NCBI GenBank assembly: GCA_024336345.1
Contig: JANFOG010000005.1
Location: forward strand, 62,001 to 126,000
Length of the DNA stretch: 64,000 nucleotides
Direction of reading: 5' to 3'
DNA from: Mariannaea sp. PMI_226
Taxonomy: Eukaryota; Ascomycota; Sordariomycetes; Hypocreales; Nectriaceae
Of the stretch, positions 21,151-32,261 are shown piece by piece. Numbering within the stretch: the stretch's first letter is position 1; each line of letters opens with the position of its first letter. The notes under the pieces were generated by a model, which was not told the DNA's origin, searched no databases, and worked only from the letters and a program-made list of their open reading frames with translations. Both the position numbers and the translations under genes were made by a program.

Positions 21151-22076
21151 GCTCTCACTGTATATTATATAAGCAAGTCTCTTATACAATGATTCTAATA
21201 TAATTCGTCTTGGATCACTAATATTTTAAACTAAAATTCTATTTTGATTAGTTACCTTGTCCTTTTAAATCTCCTTTTCTTATACTAGCCTAGGTAGTGT
21301 TTCAACATTATTTTTTCCTAATTACTGATACAAAGTAACGATTAAGCCAGCCCTCAATATTTAGGCATACCTAGACTGCCCGACATGCCTCTTTTTCTTA
21401 ATCCGGGGGGCAAAGATTAGCCATTAAGCATGATTGCCTACTTATAGTAGGAAATGAGGATAGACAAAAGTCAGGTTCAAGATGCTAAATATAGCTAAAG
21501 GCAGTAAGCACATCCCGAAGTGTGTGAGTATGTTTTATTGATAAGTATGTAACTTTAGTAATCTAACCACACTCCAAACGCCCTAAGATTCTCCTTTTCC
21601 TAGAACCTTGTCAAGTTCTTCCCTCAATCCTAATCCCAGTAACCGAGAGGCAAAGCAAACATATCCACTATTCTTATTAACCCTTGCCCATTGCCACTTT
21701 CTCCGCCTACTAACGTAGATTACATCTTAGTAAAGAATAGTTTACTCAATAAAATTCTCTCCTTATAATACTCCCTATATATTTAATTTAGTATAGGGTC
21801 TCTAATTATAGGCTGATTACTGGTTTAGCGCTTTGTTTAGTAATATAAGACAGCAAATCTATATATAGGTTCTAGTCTGGGTTTCTTTTACCTTTTCTAG
21901 CTTACTAACTTCTAAAGATAAAATAAATATATAACCCTCAAAGTATTTCCTCTAATAACGAAAGCTACATCATACATTTGCCATATTTCATCCTCTGTGT
22001 ATATCTACATTCATTTAGTAAGTAAGCACATTACATTTTAATCATGGGGATGGGGCTAACCTTATGCCATTAAGAA
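21151..22076. other. AT-rich degenerate sequence
   Basis: Stop-dense AT-rich stretch before the first small secreted protein gene, consistent with mutated repetitive DNA. No element termini identified. Confidence 0.4.
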
Positions 22077-22460
22077 ATGAAGTTTATTACTCTTCCAGCT
22101 GTCTTTGCTCTTGGTGTGTTGGCTCTGCCACAGGCAGCCAAAACAGACCAATCTCCAGAAAATGCTTTACTCAATAAGCGTGATGCAACATTAGTTTATG
22201 GAGAGATGATTGATAATTTCACTTGCAGAATTGCGGACGGCGTGAGTGACATAAGCGACGCCATCAGAAACGTCGAGATGGCGTGTACGGATTATAATTG
22301 GCGGCCTGCTGGTCCGGGGGATATGTGCCGGCTATGGTGCGACGATGAATTCTGCGTGAGTGTGCCTAGGTTCGACCACATATTGCATATGCTAACCAAT
22401 TATAAATAGTACGGTGCAACATGTTGGTGTTATAAAGAAAATCCCACTTGCGAGTGGTAG
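22077..22460 (+). CDS. Small secreted protein, paralogue 1 (spliced, 109 aa)
   Basis: Exons 22077-22355 and 22410-22460. The 54-nt intron has donor GTGAGT, branch TGCTAACC and acceptor TAG. Residues 1-17 are a signal peptide (MKFITLPAVFALGVLAL), followed by a propeptide ending in the dibasic NKR, so Kex2 maturation is likely. The mature part has eight cysteines, ending in C-x3-WCDDEFC, then YGATCWCY from exon 2. The same layout, intron position and motifs recur in the gene at 24918, so the two are paralogues. No known family recognised; a secreted effector or antimicrobial role is only inference. Confidence 0.75.
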
Positions 22461-22939
22461 TAAAGTCGAATGAGTTTCTTATCAATTGCCTATTTATTAC
22501 CACCATCATGGATAGCGGAAGCTATAACCTAGGGAGCACTACTGTCTATAGAGAGCATTGAGTTGTTAACTACCTCTCTTACTCAGTAACGCACGAGAGA
22601 AGTACAAGTACGGCGCACTTCTCTTTTTTGACCAATCATCCTTCTTAAGTCTCTGCCCCTGGCTTGGGCCTGAGAAACGCGCCGCACTTCTACTTCTTGT
22701 GTGTCTACCTCGAACGTGAAACGGGCCGCATTTTTTCCCCAGATAGGCCTGTGCCATCCTTGTAGAGCTCGTTTGATGGGCTGGCCTCCCTCCCCTTAGG
22801 CATGTAGATCGAAGATAACTTGTCTCGCAACAACATACAGTAAACATTATTATAAGTCAAGTATGTCTAATTCTACATCTTCTGCGGAAGTTGCGGCTGT
22901 GAAATCGCAGAGCCATGCCCAGAAGATCGAGACGGTTGG

Positions 22940-23090
22940 TTTACTATATCTTCCTTTTTTATATAACTTCCTTCTTTTACATACCCTTCTTCTTTTATAT
23001 ACCTTCCCCTTTTTTCATATAATCTTCTTTTTTCTTTTCATATTTTCCTTCTTATATTTCCCTTTTTATACTCTTCTTTTTATCTTCTGA
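22940..23090. repeat. Pyrimidine-rich low-complexity tract with CTTCTTTTATATACC-like units
   Basis: About 150 nt of almost pure TTC/TTT/TAT sequence with irregular short tandem units. The short frame before it (22863, MSNSTSSAEVAAVK...) has normal composition but leads into the tract and is not recognised. Confidence 0.6.
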
Positions 23091-23159
23091 ATTCTATCTA
23101 TTTCCCAGAGTGCGATAATGTAAGATAGAAAATTAGAAACTCTAGCACAAATAAGCTTT

Positions 23160-23460
23160 ATATAGTAATGCACAAGTAGATTGTAGTACCCAAATTATAT
23201 TAAAAGCTGAGTAGCTAGGTAGACTATCTAGGGAGTGAATGCTGTTTATATACTAGCTACTGTCCTGTTGTTTCAATGTCAAACTTAAGCGAACTTTGTT
23301 GCTGGTTCGCAGTGGTTCGATAGTCGAACCTTGGTGAACTTCGAGAAGTTCGCGATGGTTCACGCGTAAACCGGAGCGAACTCGTCCTGATTGGTTAGAA
23401 ATTTGTGGGGGCATCTAGGCACGTGACCTCAGGCTGGTACGGTCGTGACAAATACATCGA
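23160..23460. repeat. Dispersed repeat family, copy B
   Basis: Shares GTAATGCACAAGTAGATTGT, then AAATTATATTAAAAGCT and GTAGACTATCTA with copy D, and the distal block ATTGGTTAGAAATTTG plus CACGTGA. Between them lies a cluster of GTTCG/CGAAC words (23293-23385) forming many short inverted repeats; copy D has a shorter version. Confidence 0.55.
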
Positions 23461-23879
23461 GCCGCGTTGGCTTAGCCTTCGATTTGACCTAATGCTTAGA
23501 GAATGCTCCAGGGATGGCACTTTGCTTCAGTAGCTTAGATATTATGAGATACTTACCGAGGCAGCTCTTTTAATAGTATGCCTCAATTATCGCTGCGGTC
23601 CCATTCCTTTTTATCAGCGCAATTTCCACTTTAAGAGCATACTGCTTAATGATAACCTTAACATCACCAGGGTTTTAGATTGGGCCGGGGCTAAGCACAG
23701 CACCCCTCAGGGCAATTCACCATATGTAGTGACATAATACCATTCTTAGTATATCGAAGGATGAAAACAACCTAATAAACTAATTTCCCGTCATCTTTAT
23801 TGATTAGTATACATCAGTTGAAACCTTAGGGTTATCAAGCTTGTTGTTTTCTTATGTCTTCGATTTGACCTTACCGGAT

Positions 23880-24153
23880 CTGATTCATCATGCCTCGGCT
23901 CCTAGCATACCAGGAGGTGTTGAACCAAGGTCTTGCCATTGCTTCTCGTACAAACTCAGTTTTTCGGTGACGGTACGATCTTTGAGAATTACTAGGCGTG
24001 TCGAAAGAGGCTAGCCGCACCGTTCCGCCAGCAGATGGGAACCATATTGCCAAAGGTTCCCCGGTATAACGCCGCACCAACGGGCCCTTTTGCAAGAATG
24101 GGGTCATCTGAGGCAGGGGAAATGACGTCTGGGATGGTTGTAGCGTGGATCAT
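23880..24153 (-). pseudogene. Possible decayed coding fragment, unidentified
   Basis: A minus-strand frame from 24153 opens plausibly (MIHATTIPDVISPASDD...), stops after about 53 codons at TAG-TAA, and another frame then continues with TRLVILKDRTVTEKLSLYEK and STPPGMLGAEA. The composition looks protein-like in two frames in succession, suggesting a frameshifted gene. I do not recognise the family. Confidence 0.25.
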
Positions 24154-24917
24154 GGTCCGTGCTCACTAAATTCGGTGGGGATATTCCTAAAAGGTGTAAA
24201 TACATCTACATGTTAGAAAATGCAAGGAAAGCAAGCCTAGACATGCATCAAATCAATGATGGCCGCAGACAGCAGTGGACTTACTAAAGTCCCAAATACA
24301 GCAGAGGTTAGAAATAAACAAAGGGGTGAAATATGGAAAATCTACGCCAATCCCCATTTCCTGGTATAACATATCGGACCATTGTGACCTGAGTACCTAC
24401 TGTAAGGGATACACTATTTAACTATATTCTTGAATGCGGTATTGGGTTAATTTAGGATCCTATGGTACAAAACCTACATCCCCCCTTAACAGGTTGAGCA
24501 AAGGCCCTTTCAATTTTAGGGTGCAGTAGAGTAATATATGTGGAGTGCTTTCTTGACCTCAGGTAGAAAAGGGATGATGGGTAACTTAGCTAATTTAACA
24601 ATTATAAGCATTAGTTTCACTATATGCCCTTTATGGCTAGGCTACTGTAATTGAATCTCTATAATGTAGAGGGTAATCAGTACTGCTCCATTCATCTCTT
24701 AATTGGTCCCTGGTCCAAGAGCACATATAAATCCTCCGAGCACTTCCTCTTCTCAAGTCATGAGTTGGGCGAAACCAAGAAGTCATTCCATTCATCAACC
24801 CATCTTCTAATAATTTTAATTAGAAAATCACATCTTTGACTTTATTTTATTCAGTAAGCGTTAAATTATCTTATGTATTATCAAACTAACCATTTGGTCT
24901 ATTTTAGGTACTACAAG

Positions 24918-25285
24918 ATGAAATTCTCTATGCTCCTTCCGGTCTTCTTTTCCATCGCTTTAGCTCTGCCAACTGATGCAACCACCAAGGGAGAGCATGC
25001 TCCAGTCTACCCGCGCGATGCCAGTTTTCACGATGGGAGTCTAGTTTATGTAGCTCCCAGTCATCATTCCTGTCTCGTCACCCTAGCAAGCGGCGTTACT
25101 CTCGACGTTAAATGTACTGATGGTGACTGGAACGAGTTCTATCCTACGTGTTCAGCGTGGTGCGACGATCAATACTGCGTAAGTATAACTCAATGTTGTT
25201 AGTATAAGCTTTCTTAACTGACTGAGTATAGTATGGCGCAAGTTGCAACTGGTTATACGGAAACCCAACCATGGTCGATGCCTAA
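24918..25285 (+). CDS. Small secreted protein, paralogue 2 (spliced, 104 aa)
   Basis: Exons 24918-25178 and 25232-25285, with a 53-nt intron (GTAAGT...TAG). Signal peptide MKFSMLLPVFFSIALALP; a short propeptide ends YPRD, weaker than the NKR of paralogue 1. The mature part keeps the C-x3-WCDDQYC motif just before the splice site and YGASC just after it, as in paralogue 1, but lacks the terminal cysteines of exon 2 (ends NPTMVDA). An upstream in-frame alternative codon exists at 24873, but the ATG at 24918 starts the signal peptide. Function unknown. Confidence 0.75.
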
Positions 25286-25299
25286 AGGATAAACTAAGT

Positions 25300-25450
25300 T
25301 AAAATAGGTTTCTGTTAGCGGAGAGTATTAGAATGACACCAATTATAAAGAAACAATAAGCGAAGAATAGAATTACGTCCAGTAATGCACAAATAGATTG
25401 TGGTAACCAAATTGTATTGAAGCTAGGCGGCTTTGTAGATTGTCTTACTG
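25300..25450. repeat. Dispersed repeat family, copy C (shorter)
   Basis: Begins about 15 bp after the stop of small secreted protein 2. Shares GGTTTCTGTTAGCGGAGAGT with the start of copy A, and CCAGTAATGCACAAATAGAT then GTGGTAACCAAATTGTATTG with copies A, B and D. The distal CACGTGA block is not seen. Confidence 0.5.
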
Positions 25451-26569
25451 GTGGTTATGGCTATTTCGTTTGATGTACTATAAGTTACGTGAAGTGACCA
25501 CTATGGTAGTTTCATTAGCCATAAGTGGTCCTGTTAGTGATCGTGGCGATCGTGCCTATCATAGCTGAATATGATCTGATCTGTAAAATACCACTTGTGA
25601 GGCCTAGCAATTAGAAAATGAATCTTGGCCAGACGCCTGGCGAAGACTCTGTAGTCTTCAACTGAATCTTGAAACAGTATGTGATTAAGTTGTTCTGGGT
25701 ATACGCAAAAAATAAGGCTGTACTACTGCAGGGTTGGAGGTCATCTGGCCGGGGGGCTAATGAATCTTGGACGGAGGGTAACAGCCATCTATTCGCGCAC
25801 TAGTGTATATAGTATAGCATTCTGATATTTGCAGGGGCGCCTGTCTAAGAATGCTATAGACATACTGATAATAATGGCATCACACCTTACTGCCTAGACT
25901 TTTCAATGATTTTTCAATAGGTCTTCTAGATACTGTTTTATTCTCTCAATATTAAAACCAAACGCTAGGCACACCATGATGTTAACAAAATCCTCATCAT
26001 GCTCCGGTAGGTCTACAAATTTGGAAAATAGGCAAAAATCCTTAAAGCCATGCCCTACAATACTTTCCTGTGATAATTATGATGCGATCGGTGAGATCAG
26101 GAATATCCTCTGAACGAAACAAGGGCATGATAAATATAATGAAGTGCGTACATTGGAAAGAAATAAGTGATAGAATGAACCACTGGACAACACTGGGGAT
26201 TCGAGGATGGAGAGCAGTTGTGTAGGAGTATCGCCGAGGAAGAAATTTTTATGCTTTTACGTGAGGAGTAGAGGAAATGCATGGATGGGAGTTTGGACTT
26301 TGTCGAGTTAATTCAAAGGAATAACCTAATAATACTTCTCTTTATCTGACCTCTATGGAGATGTGCTATGTTAGACATGTCGTAATACACATCGGGCACG
26401 GTCGGGGTCATGGGATCACACCAGGGAATAAGCAAGACGCATGGAGAAATGTGGAGGCCCACCCAGCAATTACAACGTTAGATGTACAAGAATCCTTACA
26501 TTAAGCGTCAAGACGAACAGGAAAATAGGCGAAATGTTTGAAATAAAGAAGCCTAACTATTCGTCGGCA
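25451..26569. other. Intergenic, no supported gene
   Basis: Only short open frames on both strands; no domain or splice chain found. Confidence 0.45.
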
Positions 26570-27491
26570 TCAGAGAGTTTCAATCTTAGCAGCACTTCGT
26601 TTCCCCCTCCAGAGGTTTGTCGTCTGTAGTATCTCAGGGCAATCCGACAACAATGGGCCCCATTTTCTAAAGAAGGTTGGACTGCATTCCCCTCCAGCTG
26701 CGTCCCACGAGTCACTCCAGATGATGAGGTAAGGTTGTGAGTTTGACGCTAAGTCTAGTAGGTCGCAGCAGAGGTCTTGGCATAAGAGGTCTTCATCAAG
26801 GCATCCTGCTTGGATTCCTCGCAAGATGTTATCTCTCATATTGGGAAATGGGAAAAGATCCAGTCATGAGTGGTGTATCACGGCCCTCTGCCAAGCAGTG
26901 GAACAAAGGCTGATGGGGAAGTGCTCGGCAGCGTGCAACGTGTGAGGACCATGGACATGGAACAGCGAGCTATAATCGTCAGTTTCCAGGAATCCATGAG
27001 GTATACGCAGAAGAAACGCATTCCTGGCTGGGGCATCAAGGGCATTAGGGCGCGTAACGGATGGTAAGTCATTGAGTTTTGGATTTCTTAGATACCAATT
27101 TGCCGAATCGTTCCGCAAAAATTGTAGAACCACTTGGCGAAGCTCAGGGTATCTGACAAGATGCAATATTGGGAGGTTCTTGGCAAAGTCATCGAATATG
27201 CTGAGCTCCTGTTGGTTAGGAGACGTAAAGTATTGAACAAGTGTTGTGGAAGCGGATGGATCTGCAGAGTAGACAACTGGTTCAATGGGGTTATTGGCAT
27301 GGAGCTGGGCAGTATGCCTACGTTTGCCTGTGGTTCGTTTTGGCGAGAGCGATAATGGACAGAGGGGGGCATTTCAACTCATGATAAGCCCGCTGGTGGA
27401 GGCGATTTTGCCGCCGTCTTCGTTCTGTTGCGCTGGCAACACCCATCCAGTTGTCGTCTTGATCCCAAGCTTCCTGTAGCTGAGGTGCCAT
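26570..27491 (-). pseudogene. bZIP transcription factor with DUF3425 domain, pseudogene
   Basis: The ATG at 27491 begins a frame with ERRRRQNRLHQRAY, the basic region of fungal bZIP/DUF3425 regulators; the following RRR part is missing and the frame stops at 27318. The downstream frame, another phase, runs without stops from about 27330 to 26867 and then meets TGA (26864-26866) exactly where the family has tryptophan (AVIHHS-stop-LDLFPFPNMRDN). After this stop the same frame continues with NILRGIQAGCLDEDLLCQDL, IIWSDSWDAAGGE, FFRKWGPLLSDCPE and LQTTNLWRG, all hallmarks of the DUF3425 C terminus. A GTTGAA...TAG intron could join the two phases but uses a poor donor. The nonsense codon alone disables the protein. 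Confidence 0.65.
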
Positions 27492-29422
27492 TGTGAGTGG
27501 TTTGACAAAGGTTGGTTCGCGATGCGATGGTAAATTCACAAGCTGCTTAACCTCTAGGAACGCAAATGAGAAGCCAATTGGCTCCTGATTTTGCCCAATG
27601 GAGACGACCAATGGTAATGCACTAATGCAGGCTGCTTATCCCCCTGCGCGCACGCGATGCAGCTTGATTCAGCAAACTACACCTTGAGTTAAGATGCATG
27701 TCACTACTCAATGCCTAGAGTTCTGGTAGATAGATTCTTGGGTAAAAGTTTTTCTAACCTCGGTCACTTTTCGTGCACTTCTTAGTAGGAGAACGATGAG
27801 TGATGTGGCGAGAAGAAGGAGAAAAGAAACGTGATGCGCAAAAAGGCTCACCCCAACCTCAAATACCGTATGACTCGCGTATGAGAAAATTCGTTTCAGG
27901 AGCAACCTTCATAGAGGTTTGGCCTTGGAGTCCACGTCGCATAGACCATCAGATGCACCGTTCTACTTTTGTATCCACTGTCTGATGCGATGAAACAGCC
28001 AGTTCTGGGGTGGATGCGCTGTGTTATATGTCTCCTGCAACCAGTTCGGAATCCGGCATGATTATTAAGCGCCACTTAACCCGGCCCGAAAACGTTCTCA
28101 AGCCACTTGACCGAATCATAGGGGCAAAGGTTTGGCAGGAAAATATTTCTCGCAATGTAGTGGAGGGATGGAGCTGAGTTAGTTGTTAGCTCGCTGCTTC
28201 ATGGGGACGAATTGAATATGCCTAATCTGACATCAGTCTTCGTGTGACTGGTTGGAGAAGTGGAGCTTTTGGTTATAACTCGGGCAGCCGCCTCCTGCTG
28301 AAAACTCAGGTAGTCTCTTGCTCACAACCCGAGCAGTGTCTTGTTCACGACTCGGGCGGTTCCACGTTCACGACTCGGGCAGGCTCCAATCTTCTGAGGA
28401 GGGAAAACTAGATTAGTAAAGACCATGACCTGCTTTAGTAGTACTATAAGCTGATAGCGATGTGTGCCGCCTGAATGTCATCCAATATTGGGTACGTCAA
28501 TCCTAAAATGAGGAGGTAAAATGGTCGTTTCCAATTCGACACCCCGACGAGAGGCTTAGCAAGGAGTCCTACCTAGACCTAGAGTCTGTTTCCATTTTCA
28601 AATGATTCTGTCTGAAGGGGGTGTCTGCCGGCGCCGCGGATGTAGGCGAGTCCTCTTCCATAACCTGCCAAAGAGTCGAGCACTAGTGCCAGACCCATCG
28701 AACGTTTCACGATATCCACTACTCCCGACTACGCCTCCCATACTGATTCGCTTCCCTTAGCTCCCGCACTTGGTGGTGCTCAGGGGAGTAGCTTGGATGC
28801 TGAGGGATGGGAATCAATGGCTGGCGGAAATTGTCATCGGATATGGTTAATACTGGATATGCCAACTTTTAAGACTGCAGCATAACAAGAAGCTCTTTCT
28901 TTCTTGGGAGCGATTTTTAACTGTCGATGAACAGATTCAATCAACTAGAGAACAAAGTCCAAGCTTAGGTACAATGAAAGAGAAAAGAACAAAACAAGCG
29001 TATCTACTACCGGTTAATCATCCCATAGTGGCCTTGAATTTGGCTTCTATGAGTACGTAGAACCACAGACCATTCAAACACTCCTTACTCAACGGTTCCC
29101 GTCCCACATGTCAAACCGCCAACTGCGAGATACCCGCTGCATGTCATTCATCGTCTGAGAGGCTATACCGTATTTGCTTTGTGGATCTATATGAGTTTTC
29201 TTGTCCAGACCCATCATGCGTAACAGAAGTATATATATCCGATAATGCCTCCCTGGCTCTGCACTTGTGATTTCTTCAAAGCAGGTCTTTTACGAGCCTC
29301 TACAGGTTATCTTTGCATTCTCTCTTTATCCTTGGTCCTTGACGGATCTATCCATTCCTTTCTGCTTCGGCTATATTCTTCATTGTACATATATACAACT
29401 GTCTTTATCTGTATCTTCGAAA
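27492..29422. other. Intergenic, with the chitinase promoter at its right end
   Basis: No gene supported. It contains the imperfect tandem repeat at 28278-28392. A TATATATAT stretch near 29230 lies about 190 bp before the chitinase ATG. Confidence 0.45.
28278..28392. repeat. Imperfect tandem repeat, about 25-bp unit, five units
   Basis: The core ACTCGGGCAG recurs, with variants ACTCAGGTAG and CCCGAGCAG, separated by 13-16 nt spacers that often contain TTGTTCACG or GTTCACG. Confidence 0.6.
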
Positions 29423-30445
29423 ATGCACTTCGCAACCACCCTCGCCGGTCTCGGCTTTATGGCCTCTGCTGTCATGGCCGCTCCCATGGCTACTTCCTAC
29501 AGCATTTTGCCCCGACAGGGTTTGGATGCTGCTCAGAATGTTGTGTACTGGGGACAGAACGGTGGCAACGTCGCTGAGAATAACGATCTGGCTGCATACT
29601 GCAGCTCCGATGCGGGCGTCGACATTATTGTGCTGGCCTTTCTATACCAATATGGCAATGGTAATAACATTGCCTCGGGCGCTATTGGACAGTCTTGCTC
29701 CGTTTCTACTAGCGGAGAGGGCCAGAACTGCGACGAGCTGGCTTCGGCTATCAAGACCTGCAGGTCGAAGGGCGTCAAAGTGATCCTGTCTCTGGGTGGC
29801 GCCGTTGGTGCTTACTCCCTGCAATCCCAGCAAGAGGCGGAGACAATCGGCCAGAATCTCTGGGATGCGTACGGCAATGCGAAGGGTAACTCGGGCGTGC
29901 CCCGACCATTCGGAGACGCCTTTGTCGACGGTTGGGACTTTGACATCGAAAGCGACAACGGCAACGAGCACTACCAGCACATGATTTCCAAGCTGCGCTC
30001 CAATTTTGCCTCGGACCCAACCAACACCTATTACATCACCGGCGCTCCCCAGTGCCCCATCCCTGAGCCTAACATGAATGTCGTCATCACTAAGGCTCAG
30101 TTTGACTATCTATGGGTTCAATTCTACAATAACCCCAGCTGTTCCGTCAACGGTAACATCAACTTTGATGAATGGAAGGCCAACATTGCCAACACCCCGT
30201 CCGCGAACGCCAAGATTTTCATCGGCGTGCCTGCATCCCCACTCGGCGCCACTGGTACTGAAAGCGGTGCCGAGTACTACCTTGAGCCCACCAAACTAGC
30301 ATCGCTTGTTGATCAGCACAAATCCGACAGCGCCTTCGGCGGAGTGATGATGTGGGCGGTTGGCTTCTCTGACGCGAACGTGAACAACGGCTGCACTTAC
30401 GCCCAGGCGGCGAAGCGTATCCTGACGACTGGATCTGCTTGCTAA
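29423..30445 (+). CDS. Secreted GH18 endochitinase (class III type)
   Basis: Hydrolyses beta-1,4 bonds in chitin, acting outside the cell or in the wall. 340 residues, no intron. The ATG at 29423 (context GAAAATGC) starts a signal peptide (MHFATTLAGLGFMASAVMAA); an in-frame upstream ATG at 29267 would bury it and is rejected. Seen: NVVYWGQNGG (first barrel strand), KVILSLGG near residue 122 and the catalytic DxxDxDxE motif as DGWDFDIE near residues 169-176, with the acid/base glutamate present; MMWAVGFSD closes the barrel. No chitin-binding module or GPI signal follows. Chitinases of this group serve wall remodelling, nutrition or mycoparasitism; context does not choose. Confidence 0.93.
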   Translation: MHFATTLAGLGFMASAVMAAPMATSYSILPRQGLDAAQNVVYWGQNGGNVAENNDLAAYCSSDAGVDIIVLAFLYQYGNGNNIASGAIGQSCSVSTSGEGQNCDELASAIKTCRSKGVKVILSLGGAVGAYSLQSQQEAETIGQNLWDAYGNAKGNSGVPRPFGDAFVDGWDFDIESDNGNEHYQHMISKLRSNFASDPTNTYYITGAPQCPIPEPNMNVVITKAQFDYLWVQFYNNPSCSVNGNINFDEWKANIANTPSANAKIFIGVPASPLGATGTESGAEYYLEPTKLASLVDQHKSDSAFGGVMMWAVGFSDANVNNGCTYAQAAKRILTTGSAC

Positions 30446-32261
30446 GCGAGCTACGGTCGCACCATGATATGTCATATGTGTGCCACTGGTGGCACTATGA
30501 TTAATATCGTACTTTCTCAACTTTCATTGATAGCTTGTAGCTTTACTTGTCTGTATATGCCCACTGGACTGGGCATGGTGATTGGAGGAAACGGGCAGGT
30601 CTCACTATGAGAAGGAAGCTGGCTTTGTATTTATTCAATCTTCTAAATACACATGACTTCCTGCATGGCTTATGATGTTCCTTTCCATTAGTACTTCCAG
30701 TGAGTTAGTTGCCGACTTAGGAATATTAGAAGAACGCCAAAAAAAAATGGATTTCGAAGATCCGCAGCTTCGAGGTGTTTGCAGTAGTTGATACTAACAG
30801 CGTCTGCAACTCTCAGGTGACTGCCAATGCCAACACTAGGATGGATGTGTAAGCTGGTGCAACACGCATTTTACAGAGATGCTCACAATAACATTCTGAG
30901 CGTAATAGTCGATGTTACAGAAGCTTTACGGCGAGCTGAGAGACTACTGTAAAAATAATCTCTTGTCTGTCGAGAGAATAACGCCTGGAATTCGTCCGAG
31001 TTAGGATTGCACATGATATCATAGAGCAATTGGATTGACAATGCAGTCAACAATAGGATAGTTTATTCATTGGTGAAAAGCCTAATGATTGGACAACCAC
31101 ATATGCTTGAAACCGGGCGTTTTACGTGCCATCAGTCTGATTGTCGGCAAAAAGCATACTAGGGTGTCAAATCCCCATACTGTTCGAAGGGGAAGATGCT
31201 ATCTGCCCGAATTTTCACTGCCCTCTGGGCCTCCATAGATATACATGGACTATGCGCCCTACTTTTTGTGTGGTTGAGACGGACGTTAGACTTGTAAATG
31301 TAGATAACTATGTCCCGGCAATACTTGCGAGTTGATGAAGCTTGTTTGCCCCAGGGATGGATGCTTGCGCTATTTCGGATAATTCAAATCCATTGGCTCA
31401 ATAATTGCAACGGTCTGATCAGTTTCCAGAGGATAAACCAGGTCGCAATGGGTTTGTTTTAGCAGAGCAAAAGGAGCGTTATTCCTAGGAAATAACGGAA
31501 GTGATCACGTTGGGATGTTACTTCCAGTAATACATAAGTAAATTGTTGTGAGAAAATTATATCAAAAGCTAAATATCTGAGTAGACTATCTAAGGTAATG
31601 ATTTCGTTTATTTGTTCGCAGCCGCGGTTCGCAGGCGAACACGAGCAAACCGACGTTCATTGGTTAGAAATTTGCGGGGATACTTTCCACGTGATCTGAG
31701 ATAGACCACGCCGTGACCAGATTTAGCAATATTAAGATAGTTACTTGAATTTTTGCTAATGATAATTTAGAAAAAGTGAAATATAATAAAATTAAATTAT
31801 CATCAGCAATTCGAAAGAGCTTGTTTTTCGGTATCAGTCGATGTCTTAAGCAGACTGTGGCAAGAGACAAGGTTGTACTCAGCCTTTATGGGCTGGATAC
31901 ACATAACACGCAGCTTCACGCAACTGTTAGAAAAGGCATAATCACCTAAACAACTCAAAAAGAAAAAAGAATCTTCGGTCTTCGATTTTTGCGTGCGTCA
32001 CAGAATGCTAGTCTCACCCTGTCTTCTGCCACTTAGTCTTGCTTTATCCAGCGCAATTGCACGGGACTGAACTGTTCCATAAAGATTACTGCTCTGTGTC
32101 TTGGGGATGTCTATGTAGGTGTTTCAGGACCATCGGTACGCCTGGTGAGCGTACGTTGATTTTTCGGCTGTACCTCTACCTCATATTCAATATCCAAATT
32201 ACGGGATATAGAAGCTGAGGATACAGACCAGGCAATCGATAGAACTGCAGACCTTGGCGGA
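30446..32261. other. Intergenic with repeat copy D
   Basis: No gene supported. The first 200 bp probably hold the chitinase terminator; 31440-31735 is a repeat copy. Confidence 0.45.
31440..31735. repeat. Dispersed repeat family, copy D
   Basis: CCAGTAATACATAAGTAAAT, AAATTATATCAAAAGCTAAA and GAGTAGACTATCTA match copy B, followed by a short GTTCG/CGAAC cluster and CATTGGTTAGAAATTTG with CACGTGATC. Its start (GGGTTTGTTTTAGCAGAG) resembles the start of copies A and C. Confidence 0.55.

Noticed and set aside
24873..24917. Upstream extension of small secreted protein 2 from an earlier in-frame codon
   Set aside because: It would put 15 residues in front of a clear signal peptide; the ATG at 24918 aligns with paralogue 1.
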